Assembly (NCBI RefSeq): GCF_018449435.1
Contig: NZ_JAHCMU010000004.1
Coordinates: forward strand, 62,001 to 126,000
Source of the DNA: Flagellimonas sp. 389
GTDB taxonomy: Bacteria > Bacteroidota > Bacteroidia > Flavobacteriales > Flavobacteriaceae
Length of the DNA: 64,000 bases
Direction of reading: 5' to 3'
This document shows, piece by piece, positions 55,644 through 63,973 of this stretch. The position numbers were made by a program, and so were the translations under genes. The notes under the pieces were generated by a model. The model was not told the DNA's origin, ran no database searches, and saw nothing but the letters and a program-made list of their open reading frames with translations. How positions within the stretch are numbered: the stretch's first letter is position 1; every line of letters begins with the position of its first letter.

Positions 55644-55851
55644 AGCTAAAGTTCTTTGTTGTTTAAATGTAGTAATTATGATGATTTTTTTGCACTTTTA
55701 AAGAAGAAAAATCATGATAAATATTAGTTTTATATCATTGAAAATCAAATAGTTGTGAAATAACTAATTTAATATGGCAAGTCTGGTATAAAGCCTTAGA
55801 CATACTGATTTTTTTTCTTTTTTTGTCAAAGGGAAATCGTTAGTAAAGCAC

Positions 55852-55859
55852 TAGTTTTG
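55852..55859 (+). promoter_or_regulatory. probable -7 element of the guanidino-hydrolase pair
   Basis: TAGTTTTG is an exact TAnnTTTG match, giving a 5' leader of about 60 bases before the ATG at 55927. The nearest TTG (55823-55825) is 26 bases away, longer than usual. The rest of the 283-base gap 55644-55926 holds no gene. Confidence 0.5.
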
Positions 55860-55926
55860 CCATACAATTTTTAAGGATTATGTCCTATATAAAAAGGAAG
55901 TCACTTAATTATTCAAGTATACTTTT

Positions 55927-56841
55927 ATGATGCAGTTGCATATTCAAAATGAAACAGATCTATTGAAGGCCGTGATTTTGGGAACGGCAGAAAACTGTGG
56001 GCCAATACCAACTCCAGAAGAAGCTTATGATCCAAAGTCGTTGGAACATATTTTGGCGGGAACCTATCCAAAAGAAGAGGATATGGTAAAGGAGATGAAG
56101 GCTTTTGCACAAGTTTTTGAAAAATACAGTGTTGAGGTCATTAGGCCTGAAGTGCTAAAAGACTGCAATCAGATTTTTTCGCGTGATATAGCCTTTGTGA
56201 TCGAGGATAAACTGTTCCATGCCAATATTCTTCCAGATAGAGAACGCGAGTTTGAAGCTATTCATAAGGTTTTGGAAAAAGTAGACCCTATTAAAATTGT
56301 TCGTCCACCCGAAGAAGTTCACATAGAAGGAGGCGATGTAATGCCTTGGAACGAATACATCTTTGTAGGCACATATACTGCTGATGATTATCCCGATTAC
56401 ATAACCGCACGGACCAACAAGGCCGCTGTAGCATATCTAGCGGAACAGTTTCCGCATAAAACGGTAAAATCTTTTGAGCTAAGAAAATCCAATACAAATG
56501 CAAAAGAAAATGCACTGCACTTGGATTGCTGCTTTCAACCTGTGGGCAAGGATAAGGCCATTCTCCATAAAAATGGGTTTTTGGTAGAAGAAGAATACCA
56601 ATGGTTGGTAAACTTTTTTGGTAAAGAGAACATTTTCGAAATTACAAAGGACGAAATGTACCAGATGTTCAGTAATGTGTTTTCCATTTCGACTGAAATA
56701 GTCGTTTCGGAGCAAAATTTTACGCGGTTGAACGATTGGCTACGAGAAAAAGGTTTTACCGTAGAAGAAATACCGTATGCGGAAATTGCAAAACAAGAAG
56801 GGCTGCTTAGATGCAGCACATTACCATTAATAAGAGAATAA
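55927..56841 (+). CDS. DDAH/amidinotransferase-family guanidino hydrolase
   Basis: 304 residues of the pentein (guanidino-group-modifying) superfamily. Visible elements are FSRDIAFVI near 75, HIEGGDVMPW with the substrate-binding acidic residues, the catalytic His in ENALHLDCCFQPVG, and the nucleophilic Cys in GLLRCSTLPL near the C-terminus. Members hydrolyse or transfer the guanidino group of arginine or methylarginines. The family label is dimethylarginine dimethylaminohydrolase or amidinotransferase, and the exact substrate cannot be read. It is followed 12 bases later by ctlX, so the two form an operon. Two adjacent ATGs (55927, 55930) are equally possible. Confidence 0.85.
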   Translation: MMQLHIQNETDLLKAVILGTAENCGPIPTPEEAYDPKSLEHILAGTYPKEEDMVKEMKAFAQVFEKYSVEVIRPEVLKDCNQIFSRDIAFVIEDKLFHANILPDREREFEAIHKVLEKVDPIKIVRPPEEVHIEGGDVMPWNEYIFVGTYTADDYPDYITARTNKAAVAYLAEQFPHKTVKSFELRKSNTNAKENALHLDCCFQPVGKDKAILHKNGFLVEEEYQWLVNFFGKENIFEITKDEMYQMFSNVFSISTEIVVSEQNFTRLNDWLREKGFTVEEIPYAEIAKQEGLLRCSTLPLIRE

Positions 56842-56853
56842 ATTTAGTTTTTG

Positions 56854-57783
56854 ATGCAGATTACCAATAGCATTTTAATGATTAGGCCCGTCAATTTTCG
56901 TATGAACGAACAGACAGCGGTCAACAATTACTTTCAAGAAGAATTGAGCTTAAAAAACAATGAAATAAACAAAAAAGCCCAGAAAGAGTTTGATGATTTT
57001 GTAGATAAACTTAGAAATCATGGGGTCAATGTGATTGTTGTTGATGATAAAAAAGAAACAGATACTCCAGATTCTATCTTTCCCAATAATTGGATTTCGT
57101 TTCATGATAGTGGTATCATCTGCGTATATCCAATGTTTGCACCAAACCGACGAAAAGAACGAAGGGAAGATATCTTTGACGTGCTCGAAGAACATGGTTT
57201 TCATATAGACAACATTGTTGATTATACCGCTGCGGAAGAGGAAGGTGTTTTTTTAGAAGGAACGGGCAGTATTCTAAAAGATAGGGTCAACCAAAAAGCC
57301 TATTGTGCCCTAGGGGAACGAGCAGATGAGGGGCTCTTTATAGAGTTTTGTGAAGATTTTGACTGTTTTCCCGTTATTTTCACGGCCAACCAAACAGTTG
57401 ATGGCAAAAGGCTGCCAATCTATCATACCAATGTAATGATGGCCATGGGCGAGACCTTTGCCGTAATCTGTTCAGATACCATTGACGATAAAAAAGAACG
57501 CAAAAATGTAATCGAGCACCTTAAAAAAGATGGTAGGGAGATAATTACCATTACAGAAGAACAGATGTACCAATTTGCGGGAAACATGCTTCAGGTCATT
57601 GGTGCCAACGACCAACGTTTTATGGTAATGAGTTCGGCAGCATATAAAAGCTTGAAACAATCCCAAATTGAAGCTATCGAAAAGCACTGTGAAATCATCC
57701 ATAGCCCCTTGGATACCATTGAGACCTGTGGTGGGGGCAGCGCACGTTGTATGATGGCCGAAGTGTTTTTACCGAAGGCTTAA
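56854..57783 (+). CDS. ctlX: CtlX-like arginine deiminase-related hydrolase
   Basis: 309 residues, matching the citrulline-utilisation hydrolase CtlX: MQITNSILMIRPVNFRMNEQTAVNNYFQ start, DSIFPNNWISFH substrate region, the catalytic His in YHTNVMMAMGE and the nucleophilic Cys in GGGSARCMMAEVFLP. CtlX is thought to act in citrulline catabolism. It uses the ATG at 56854; the TTG one codon earlier is in frame. It is probably co-transcribed with the DDAH-family gene. The stop is followed within 3 bases by a tandem heptamer repeat. Confidence 0.87.
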   Translation: MQITNSILMIRPVNFRMNEQTAVNNYFQEELSLKNNEINKKAQKEFDDFVDKLRNHGVNVIVVDDKKETDTPDSIFPNNWISFHDSGIICVYPMFAPNRRKERREDIFDVLEEHGFHIDNIVDYTAAEEEGVFLEGTGSILKDRVNQKAYCALGERADEGLFIEFCEDFDCFPVIFTANQTVDGKRLPIYHTNVMMAMGETFAVICSDTIDDKKERKNVIEHLKKDGREIITITEEQMYQFAGNMLQVIGANDQRFMVMSSAAYKSLKQSQIEAIEKHCEIIHSPLDTIETCGGGSARCMMAEVFLPKA

Positions 57784-57786
57784 TTT

Positions 57787-57860
57787 AGGTGACAGGTGAC
57801 AGGTGACAGGTGACAGGTGACAGGTGACAGGTGAAGGTTGACGGTTGACGGTTGACGGTT
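57787..57860 (+). repeat. heptamer tandem repeat (AGGTGAC then GGTTGAC)
   Basis: Six exact copies of AGGTGAC (57787-57828) and a partial copy are followed by three copies of the related GGTTGAC (57836-57856) and a partial. The period of seven bases continues across the change of unit. It begins 3 bases after the ctlX stop. A TTGA-rich, roughly hexameric stretch continues to about 57935, with GTTGAG (57871-57876) complementary to CTCAAC (57930-57935). Confidence 0.93.
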
Positions 57861-57922
57861 TTCCTTTGTAGTTGAGCTTGAGTTTGTCACTTGAACTTGA
57901 TTTTTGAATTTGAGTTTGGACT

Positions 57923-58108
57923 TCAACTTCTCAACCCAACTATTAATCCTCGTATTGCTGAAACCACTTCTCGCACTTCTATGGGGTCGAAAGAATCGGG
58001 TTCTAAATAGAATAGCATTTCTATACCATAATCCAATACTTTTCCTAATTCTTCAGGACTGCCATAAGTGTCTTCAATCCATTGAATTAAATATTCACCT
58101 TGTTTCAT
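57923..58108 (-). CDS. hypothetical 61-residue acidic protein, divergent partner of an XRE regulator
   Basis: I do not recognise a family. It is a soluble, acidic, mostly helical protein: MKQGEYLIQWIEDTYGSPEE, then LGKVLDYGIEMLFYLEPD and EVREVVSAIRGLIVG. It is divergent from the XRE gene, with a perfect palindrome 13 bases upstream of its start that recurs at the regulator start. That arrangement supports a real gene and hints at a regulator/partner or antitoxin-like module. The C-terminus runs into the TTGA-rich repeat zone. Confidence 0.5.
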   Translation of the reverse strand: MKQGEYLIQWIEDTYGSPEELGKVLDYGIEMLFYLEPDSFDPIEVREVVSAIRGLIVGLRS

Positions 58109-58120
58109 TTCACTTTGAAC

Positions 58121-58136
58121 TTGTCATATATGACAT
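58121..58136. promoter_or_regulatory. operator 1 of the XRE module
   Basis: TGTCATATATGACA (58122-58135) is a perfect 14-base palindrome between the divergent genes, 13 bases from the start of the 61-residue gene. It fits the shared pattern TTGTCAnATATGrCAw with operator 2. Confidence 0.6.
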
Positions 58137-58166
58137 TTATAACCGTAAATATAAATCTTTTATTCA

Positions 58167-58184
58167 CTTGTCAAATATGGCAAG
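58167..58184. promoter_or_regulatory. operator 2 of the XRE module, overlapping the regulator start
   Basis: CTTGTCAAATATGGCAAG is an inverted repeat with one mismatch in its arms. It contains a possible ATG at 58177 and ends one base before the ATG at 58186. Its likeness to operator 1 suggests autorepression. Confidence 0.6.
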
Positions 58185-58185
58185 T

Positions 58186-58425
58186 ATGAAAAAAGATGAA
58201 GTTTTAAGGAAAATCGGTGAAAATGTGAAAAATGTCCGTTTGAAAAAAGGGCTTACACAGGTAGATTTAGTGGGAAGAATTGAAGCCAGAATTGACACCA
58301 CAAATATTTCCAGAATAGAAAAAGGTAGAACTAACGCGACCATTCATACATTGTTCCGTATTAGTGAAGCCTTAGAAGTACCTCTATCTGAAATCTGCAA
58401 TCTAAAATCTATTCAGTTACCGTAA
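58186..58425 (+). CDS. XRE-family helix-turn-helix regulator
   Basis: 79 residues, a single Cro/C1-type HTH domain: IGENVKNVRLKKGLTQVDLV, then DTTNISRIEKGRTNATIHTLFRISEALEVPLSEIC. The ATG at 58186 is chosen; the one at 58177 (three codons earlier) lies inside operator 2, and the much longer frame upstream overlaps the divergent gene. It probably represses both itself and the 61-residue gene. Its end overlaps the convergent gene end by 17 bases. Confidence 0.88.
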   Translation: MKKDEVLRKIGENVKNVRLKKGLTQVDLVGRIEARIDTTNISRIEKGRTNATIHTLFRISEALEVPLSEICNLKSIQLP

Positions 58426-59911
58426 ACTCCCGTATTGCCTGATTGGGTTCCATAATATTATAACCTTTCCAAAACTCAGGATTATAGGCCGATAAATAAG
58501 TTGCTTTTACGGTTTCGTCCTCTGTAATTCCATCTAAACCAGATTTAGGGATTGTATTGGAATCAAAAACGACCATTTCAAACTTTTCGGTGTTGTAGTT
58601 AATGACATCTAGGGCTAGGGACAGTTCATTCTGTTTTCTACGCCCTTTTACATGTTTGTTCTTTTCAATCACTTTTAAAGGCCTGTCCACACCCATTTTA
58701 CGTCCAAAAGTCAAGGCCATAAACTTAATGTTGTATTTGTCCTTTCCAAATTTGGAAAAAACCGTACTCCCGTTATACTTCTGTTCCCTGTAGCTAAACC
58801 CTAATAGTTTAACACTCTTAATGGGTTTTACATTTTCATAATCTATCCGCATAATGGCAAAATCCTCTATGTTTACAAAAAGCTTTCCCTTAAAATCCGC
58901 ACGTCCCGATGGTTCATAGCCAATAATATATACACCTTGATTTTCCAGTTCTGAATACCCAAGAAGCTCAAAGTCATACCGATTCAGTTTTTTGACAACA
59001 TCCAGCTTTGATTTTTTCCCAAAGAGCTGGTTATGTATTTCGTTTAGCACATACTTTCGGTTTCCAAGAAAATCGCTCTTTTTTGGTTCTTTGAGTTCAG
59101 CTTCAAGTTCATCCGTATCTTCCTCCGCATCCAGAATGGAATCTACCTGAACTTTTTGCCCAAATATTCCAGACTTTATTTTCAAATATGAGTCAGGTTT
59201 TACGTTGGCCTTAAAAATAGTTTCAAGCTTCTCCGAAAGTGCCTCCATAGAACCTTCGTTGCTTTTATCGTACAGTTCCGCTGCTTTAATGACCTCTAAT
59301 TTGTTCTGTTCATCGGAACGGTAAAAATCGCCAAGGGTTTCTGTATAGTATTGTGAGTTACGCGGAAGAATCGTGATGACACTGTCAATGAGTTTTTTAT
59401 CAAGCTCTTCTATAGTGGATTTTTTAAATTCGATATCAAGTCTTTGCAAAGTATTGAAACTGGATTGTCTCAAAAAAAAACGTTGTTTTAAGGGCGCTTT
59501 ATTATAGTTTGCTGGAAGACGTTCCTCCACTTTTTCCATAATGTCATCTACACTAAGTTCCTTATTAAAAAGATAGACACCACTAAGTTCAATGGCTTTT
59601 GGGGTAACGGCAATCACGCTATCCAAAATCCGCTCAAAAGAAATTCCAGTTTTGGCATATCCCATGCTCGACACATAAATGGAATCCAGTTGTTGTTCGG
59701 ATTCGTTCAGTTCAAAACTAAAGCGGCCTTCTTCATTGGTAATAACACCTTGGTTTTCGCCATACTGAACTGTTGCATAGGGAATAGGTTGCTTGGTCTT
59801 ACTGTCTATTATTTTTGAGGTGATGGTCTGTGCGGATATGTTTAATTGAAAAAAAAAGAAACTAAAGGTGAATGCGACAAACTTGATGTATTGCATAGTT
59901 ATATTTTTCAT
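58409..59911 (-). CDS. exported carboxypeptidase-regulatory-like domain protein
   Basis: 500 residues (495 if the ATG at 59896 is used). A signal peptide ends at NISAQ; the CarboxypepD_reg-like beta domain (about 30-110) has SKIIDSKTKQPIPYATVQYGENQGVITNEEGRFSF. The rest is a long mixed region ending in beta strands (KLFVNIEDFAIMRIDYENVKP), which resembles DUF5686-like outer-membrane assembly partners, but no clear barrel is seen. It is probably periplasmic or outer-membrane associated. Its 3' end overlaps the XRE gene by 17 bases. Confidence 0.75.
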   Translation of the reverse strand: MKNITMQYIKFVAFTFSFFFFQLNISAQTITSKIIDSKTKQPIPYATVQYGENQGVITNEEGRFSFELNESEQQLDSIYVSSMGYAKTGISFERILDSVIAVTPKAIELSGVYLFNKELSVDDIMEKVEERLPANYNKAPLKQRFFLRQSSFNTLQRLDIEFKKSTIEELDKKLIDSVITILPRNSQYYTETLGDFYRSDEQNKLEVIKAAELYDKSNEGSMEALSEKLETIFKANVKPDSYLKIKSGIFGQKVQVDSILDAEEDTDELEAELKEPKKSDFLGNRKYVLNEIHNQLFGKKSKLDVVKKLNRYDFELLGYSELENQGVYIIGYEPSGRADFKGKLFVNIEDFAIMRIDYENVKPIKSVKLLGFSYREQKYNGSTVFSKFGKDKYNIKFMALTFGRKMGVDRPLKVIEKNKHVKGRRKQNELSLALDVINYNTEKFEMVVFDSNTIPKSGLDGITEDETVKATYLSAYNPEFWKGYNIMEPNQAIREFTVTE

Positions 59912-60012
59912 GGTCGTTTAAAGAAAAGACACCTTTTTATGGTAAAAGGTTGCTTATAGCTCTAAATTTTTGAATTTATTCAAGTAAGTTTCTCAAAGTT
60001 TAGGCCAGAATG

Positions 60013-61437
60013 CTAGGTTTTGGAAATATTTCTGATCATACCTCCAAAAATAAAATAGTGAAAGGGTAAAACACTATACCAGTACAACCTTCCCCTAAGT
60101 CCTTTTGGCCTAAATGTTGCTACTTGGTGAAGGGTATTGTTGTTATCTATCTTAAACTCCAGCCAAGCTTCTCCCGGCATGCGCATTTCGGAAAAAAGCA
60201 AAAGACGTTTGGATTTTTTATCTGCAAGAAGTACGCGCCAGAAATCAAGGGCATCTCCAGGGAATATTTTATCAGGATTGGTGCGCCCACGTCGTAAACC
60301 TGGCCCTCCATTGAGTTTATCCAAAAATCCGCGTATTTTCCAAAGCCAATCACCATAGTACCATCCTTGTTTGCCACCAATTCGCCATATATTTTCCAGA
60401 ACCTCATCTTCATCTGTAATGGACATCTTCTTTACATCTTTCAGAACCCCATATTTTGGTACCTGTATGTATTTTTCTAGATCATCACTTGTTCGGCCGC
60501 TGGCAATACTATCCTTCCAACTGCTCAAGACCAGGTTTTGCTCAATTTTTTTAAAGGCCATTTCAATGGCTTGTGGATAGGTATGGGTTTTAATGCCCAA
60601 TAGTTGCTGTAACTTATCATCTTTGGCAACGACTTCCATCTTCATGCTATCTACCAGGTTAACGGCTAGTTTGTATGAGGTTGAGGTGACAAAATAGAGC
60701 CAATAGGAAGACAGCTTTGGTGTCATAATGGGCACGGTAAGTATCCAGTTTTTAAACCCTCTCACTTCAGCATATTTATGGAGCATTTCTTTATAAGTAA
60801 GAACATCTGGCCCACCAATGTCAAAAGACTCGTTGTAGGTGTCTTTATTGCCCAATACACCAGTAAGAAAATTGATAACGTCTCTTATGGCAATGGGCTG
60901 GGATTTTGTCAATACCCATTTTGGAGTAATCATAAAGGGAAGTTTTTCGCACAGGTCTCGAATAATTTCAAAAGAAGAACTTCCGGATCCTACAATGATG
61001 CCGGCTCTTAAAACTGTTAAATTGAACCTTCCTTGGTATAAAATATCCTCTACGTTTTTTCTGGAGCTCAAATGTTTGGAAAGTTTTTCGTCATTTACGA
61101 TGCCGCTTAGATAAATAACCTGCTGTATCGATGTTTCCGATACATATTCATTGAAACTTTTAGCTGTTATGGCCTCCTTTTCATCAAAATCATCAATAGA
61201 TGAGGTCATGGAATGGATAAGGTAATAGGCGGCATCAATATCTTTAGGGATTTTAGTTGAATCGACTTCTTCCAGAAAATCAATTTCAACTACCTGAATC
61301 CTTCCCCGTGTCTTTTTATCGATGGACAAACGTTTTTCATCCCGAACGGCACAGATGACTTCGTGGCCAAGTTCCAACAAACGTGGTAATAAGCGCATTC
61401 CAATATAGCCGTTGGCACCGGTTAGAAGAATTTTCAT
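60013..61437 (-). CDS. NmrA-like SDR fused to DUF2867
   Basis: 474 residues. The N-terminal extended-SDR/NmrA Rossmann domain (about 1-290) has LLTGANGYIGMRLLPRL and NAD(P)-binding features but no clear YxxxK active site. The C-terminal ~150 residues match DUF2867 (WKIRGFLDKLNGGPGLRRGRTNPDKIFPGDALDFW, MRMPGEAWLEF). Related fusions are widespread in bacteria with unknown substrate. It starts with a 4-base overlap with the small upstream gene, so the two are co-expressed. Confidence 0.85.
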   Translation of the reverse strand: MKILLTGANGYIGMRLLPRLLELGHEVICAVRDEKRLSIDKKTRGRIQVVEIDFLEEVDSTKIPKDIDAAYYLIHSMTSSIDDFDEKEAITAKSFNEYVSETSIQQVIYLSGIVNDEKLSKHLSSRKNVEDILYQGRFNLTVLRAGIIVGSGSSSFEIIRDLCEKLPFMITPKWVLTKSQPIAIRDVINFLTGVLGNKDTYNESFDIGGPDVLTYKEMLHKYAEVRGFKNWILTVPIMTPKLSSYWLYFVTSTSYKLAVNLVDSMKMEVVAKDDKLQQLLGIKTHTYPQAIEMAFKKIEQNLVLSSWKDSIASGRTSDDLEKYIQVPKYGVLKDVKKMSITDEDEVLENIWRIGGKQGWYYGDWLWKIRGFLDKLNGGPGLRRGRTNPDKIFPGDALDFWRVLLADKKSKRLLLFSEMRMPGEAWLEFKIDNNNTLHQVATFRPKGLRGRLYWYSVLPFHYFIFGGMIRNISKT

Positions 61438-61859
61438 AAATCCTCAATTGAAGTGGGGGCATTGTCAGCTTTATAATCCAATAGCTTTTTAAAAAACTTT
61501 TGTATCGCTTTGGTGTCGGACCTTACCTTTATAAAATAACTATCACGGTAGATGGAATAAATTGCAAAGTCACCTTTATAGATAGTGAGTTTATAATAGG
61601 GGATAATCAGGCCATAAGTTTCCAATAATGACCTAAAACGCACGATGATGCCTTTTGGACGCATTTCAATATTACATGCATTCAGGTTGTTGTCCAGAAT
61701 CAATAGATTCTGGATTTCTATGCTGGTTTCCGTAATAAAAAGTTTTGGAGAACCTATTCCTTTTAAGGCAAAGCGTTCTTTTAGGGTAAACGGTTTACCG
61801 ACCGCCTCGTCAATTTTTTTGGTGATCGTTTTGTCGTTGTAAGAAACATTTAAAAGCAT
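61434..61859 (-). CDS. hypothetical protein, 141 residues
   Basis: No family is recognised. It is soluble, alternating beta strands (IIVRFRSLLETYGLIIPYYKLTIYKGDFAIYSIYRDSYFIKV) with a C-terminal helix, reminiscent of a small PH-like or half-barrel fold. It is the first gene of a two-gene operon with the NmrA/DUF2867 protein, overlapping it by ATGA. Confidence 0.65.
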   Translation of the reverse strand: MLLNVSYNDKTITKKIDEAVGKPFTLKERFALKGIGSPKLFITETSIEIQNLLILDNNLNACNIEMRPKGIIVRFRSLLETYGLIIPYYKLTIYKGDFAIYSIYRDSYFIKVRSDTKAIQKFFKKLLDYKADNAPTSIEDL

Positions 61860-61889
61860 AGCAAACCGTTTTTTTTCAATTTTAAAACA

Positions 61890-62156
61890 ATGTTTCTGGA
61901 TTATCTAAATAAATATGGTAGTCTGTATGTTCCTAATAGATTTTATTACTCCACTATCAAAAAAAGAGGTCTACTTGGTTACGACCATCACCACATGCGT
62001 ATCAACTTTAATCTTCCTAATGCGGGCAATAGTTTTGTGGATAGCAAAATAGACCAATACAAGGATATTGCCTTGCAAACGTTCCATAGCATTGTTTTCC
62101 ATAAAAATAATCATAATAAGAGGTTTAGCCACTTATATCTACTTAGAAAAGGGTAA
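61890..62156 (+). CDS. hypothetical 88-residue protein
   Basis: An open frame with protein-like composition (MFLDYLNKYGSLYVPNRFYY, then DHHHMRINFNLPNAG and SFVDSKIDQYKDIALQTFHS). It is divergent from the small gene at 61434-61859 and ends 9 bases before the argS -7 element. No family, no signal peptide. It could be a genuine small gene or a remnant. Confidence 0.4.
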   Translation: MFLDYLNKYGSLYVPNRFYYSTIKKRGLLGYDHHHMRINFNLPNAGNSFVDSKIDQYKDIALQTFHSIVFHKNNHNKRFSHLYLLRKG

Positions 62157-62172
62157 AAAATATGTAGTTTTG
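62143..62172 (+). promoter_or_regulatory. promoter of argS
   Basis: TAGTTTTG (62165-62172) is an exact -7 match, with TTA in place of TTG 19 bases upstream (62143-62145). The ATG follows 22 bases after the -7 element. Confidence 0.55.
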
Positions 62173-62194
62173 CTGGCTGAAAAAGGCTTTCTAG

Positions 62195-63973
62195 ATGAGT
62201 TTACAAAATGAATTGTCCAAAAATGTTGTCACTGCGATAACCGAACTATACGGTGCGGAATTACCATCTGTAGAGTTTCAACCTACTCGCAAAGACTTTG
62301 AAGGAGATATTACGGTGGTAGTTTTTCCTATGTTACGGGTGGTAAAAGGAAACCCTGTTGAAATCGGCACTAAGATTGGGGAATATTTAGTGGAAAACGT
62401 TGCAGCGATTGAGAAATTCAATGTGGTGAAAGGCTTTTTAAATCTGGTGATTCATGATGTATTTTATATCGATTTCTTTAACTCGATCGTTAATGAGAAA
62501 GATTACGGATTTGTAAAAACTGCGACCAAAGATGCGGTCATGGTGGAATATTCTTCGCCAAACACGAACAAGCCTTTGCATTTAGGCCATATCCGAAACA
62601 ATTTATTGGGCTACTCCGTAGCGGAAATCTTAAAAGCTTCGGGAAAGAAGGTCTATAAAACCCAAATTATCAATGACCGGGGAATCCATATCTGTAAAAG
62701 TATGTTGGCCTGGCAGAAATTTGGTGAGGGTGAGACTCCTGAATCGACTGGATTGAAAGGCGACCATTTGGTGGGGAAATATTATGTGGCTTTTGATAAG
62801 GTATATAAAGAAGAAATTGTTAAAATCACTTCCGAGGGCATAGAAAAAGAAAAAGCTGAAAAGGAGGCGCCCATACTATTGGAAGCACAAGAGATGCTTC
62901 GGAAATGGGAAGCTGGGGATGCGGAAGTTGTTGCCCTTTGGAAAATGATGAACGGTTGGGTGTACGAAGGGTTCGATACTACCTACAAAAACCTTGGAGT
63001 TGATTTTGATACACTCTATTATGAAAGTGATACCTATCTTTTAGGAAGGGATGTTGTAAAAGATGGTCTTGAAAAAGGCGTTTTCTTTAAAAAAGAAGAT
63101 GGTAGTGTTTGGATAGACTTAACGGATGAAGGTCTTGATGAAAAAATCGTATTACGTTCAGATGGTACGGCAGTTTATATGACCCAAGATATTGGAACGG
63201 CCATTCAACGGGTAACGGACTTTACAGATATCAATGGAATGGTATACACTGTTGGCAATGAACAGGATTACCATTTTAAGGTACTTTTCTTAATCCTGAA
63301 AAAGCTTGGGTTTGCTTGGGCAAAACAACTTCATCATTTAAGTTACGGAATGGTCGATCTGCCCAGCGGTAAAATGAAGAGTAGAGAAGGAACCGTTGTG
63401 GATGCCGATGATCTTATCGATAATATGACCCGTACCGCCGAGGAGATTTCTGAGGAACTTGGTAAATTGGAAGGATATTCCAAAGAAGAGAAGCAAGAAC
63501 TCTATAGCATTATTGGTCTTGGGGCTTTAAAATATTATATCCTTAAGGTGGATCCCAAAAAACGTATTCTTTTTAACCCTGAAGAATCCGTGGATTTTCA
63601 AGGGAATACCGGGCCTTTTATTCAGTATACCTATGCAAGGATTCAATCTATTCTTAGAAAAGCTGATTTTGAAACTTTAGCTACGCTTGATACAAAACTG
63701 GTCTTGCACGAAAAGGAAAAAGAACTATTGAAACACATTCAGTTATTTCCCGAGACCATTCAATTGGCGGCCGAAAGTTATAGCCCAGCTTTAATAGCCA
63801 ACTATACTTATGATTTGGTAAAAGAGTTCAATTCCTTTTATCAACAGGTTTCTATTTTAGGGGAATCTGATGTACATAAAAGACAGTTTAGGGTGCTCTT
63901 GTCCAAAAAAGTGGGAGCTATTATCCAATCTGCATTTCAACTTTTAGGAATTGAAGTTCCTGAACGAATGTGA
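62195..63973 (+). CDS. argS: arginyl-tRNA synthetase
   Basis: 592-residue class I synthetase. The N-terminal Add1 domain (about 1-105) is followed by the HIGH-like motif HLGH in SSPNTNKPLHLGHIRNN, the NDRGIHICKSMLAW region, the KMSKS-like loop GKMKSREG and the C-terminal anticodon-binding DALR domain (FIQYTYARIQSIL onwards), ending in GIEVPERM. It charges tRNA-Arg. It is monocistronic with its own promoter. Confidence 0.98.
   Translation: MSLQNELSKNVVTAITELYGAELPSVEFQPTRKDFEGDITVVVFPMLRVVKGNPVEIGTKIGEYLVENVAAIEKFNVVKGFLNLVIHDVFYIDFFNSIVNEKDYGFVKTATKDAVMVEYSSPNTNKPLHLGHIRNNLLGYSVAEILKASGKKVYKTQIINDRGIHICKSMLAWQKFGEGETPESTGLKGDHLVGKYYVAFDKVYKEEIVKITSEGIEKEKAEKEAPILLEAQEMLRKWEAGDAEVVALWKMMNGWVYEGFDTTYKNLGVDFDTLYYESDTYLLGRDVVKDGLEKGVFFKKEDGSVWIDLTDEGLDEKIVLRSDGTAVYMTQDIGTAIQRVTDFTDINGMVYTVGNEQDYHFKVLFLILKKLGFAWAKQLHHLSYGMVDLPSGKMKSREGTVVDADDLIDNMTRTAEEISEELGKLEGYSKEEKQELYSIIGLGALKYYILKVDPKKRILFNPEESVDFQGNTGPFIQYTYARIQSILRKADFETLATLDTKLVLHEKEKELLKHIQLFPETIQLAAESYSPALIANYTYDLVKEFNSFYQQVSILGESDVHKRQFRVLLSKKVGAIIQSAFQLLGIEVPERM

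Noticed and set aside
57787..57860. Possible CRISPR-like array
   Set aside because: The units are seven bases and contiguous with no spacers, so this is a simple tandem repeat. No cas gene is present.
57904..58176. N-terminal extension of the XRE frame (about 91 extra residues)
   Set aside because: It overlaps the divergent 61-residue gene and both operators, and has no protein-like match. The HTH domain starts right after the ATGs at 58177/58186.
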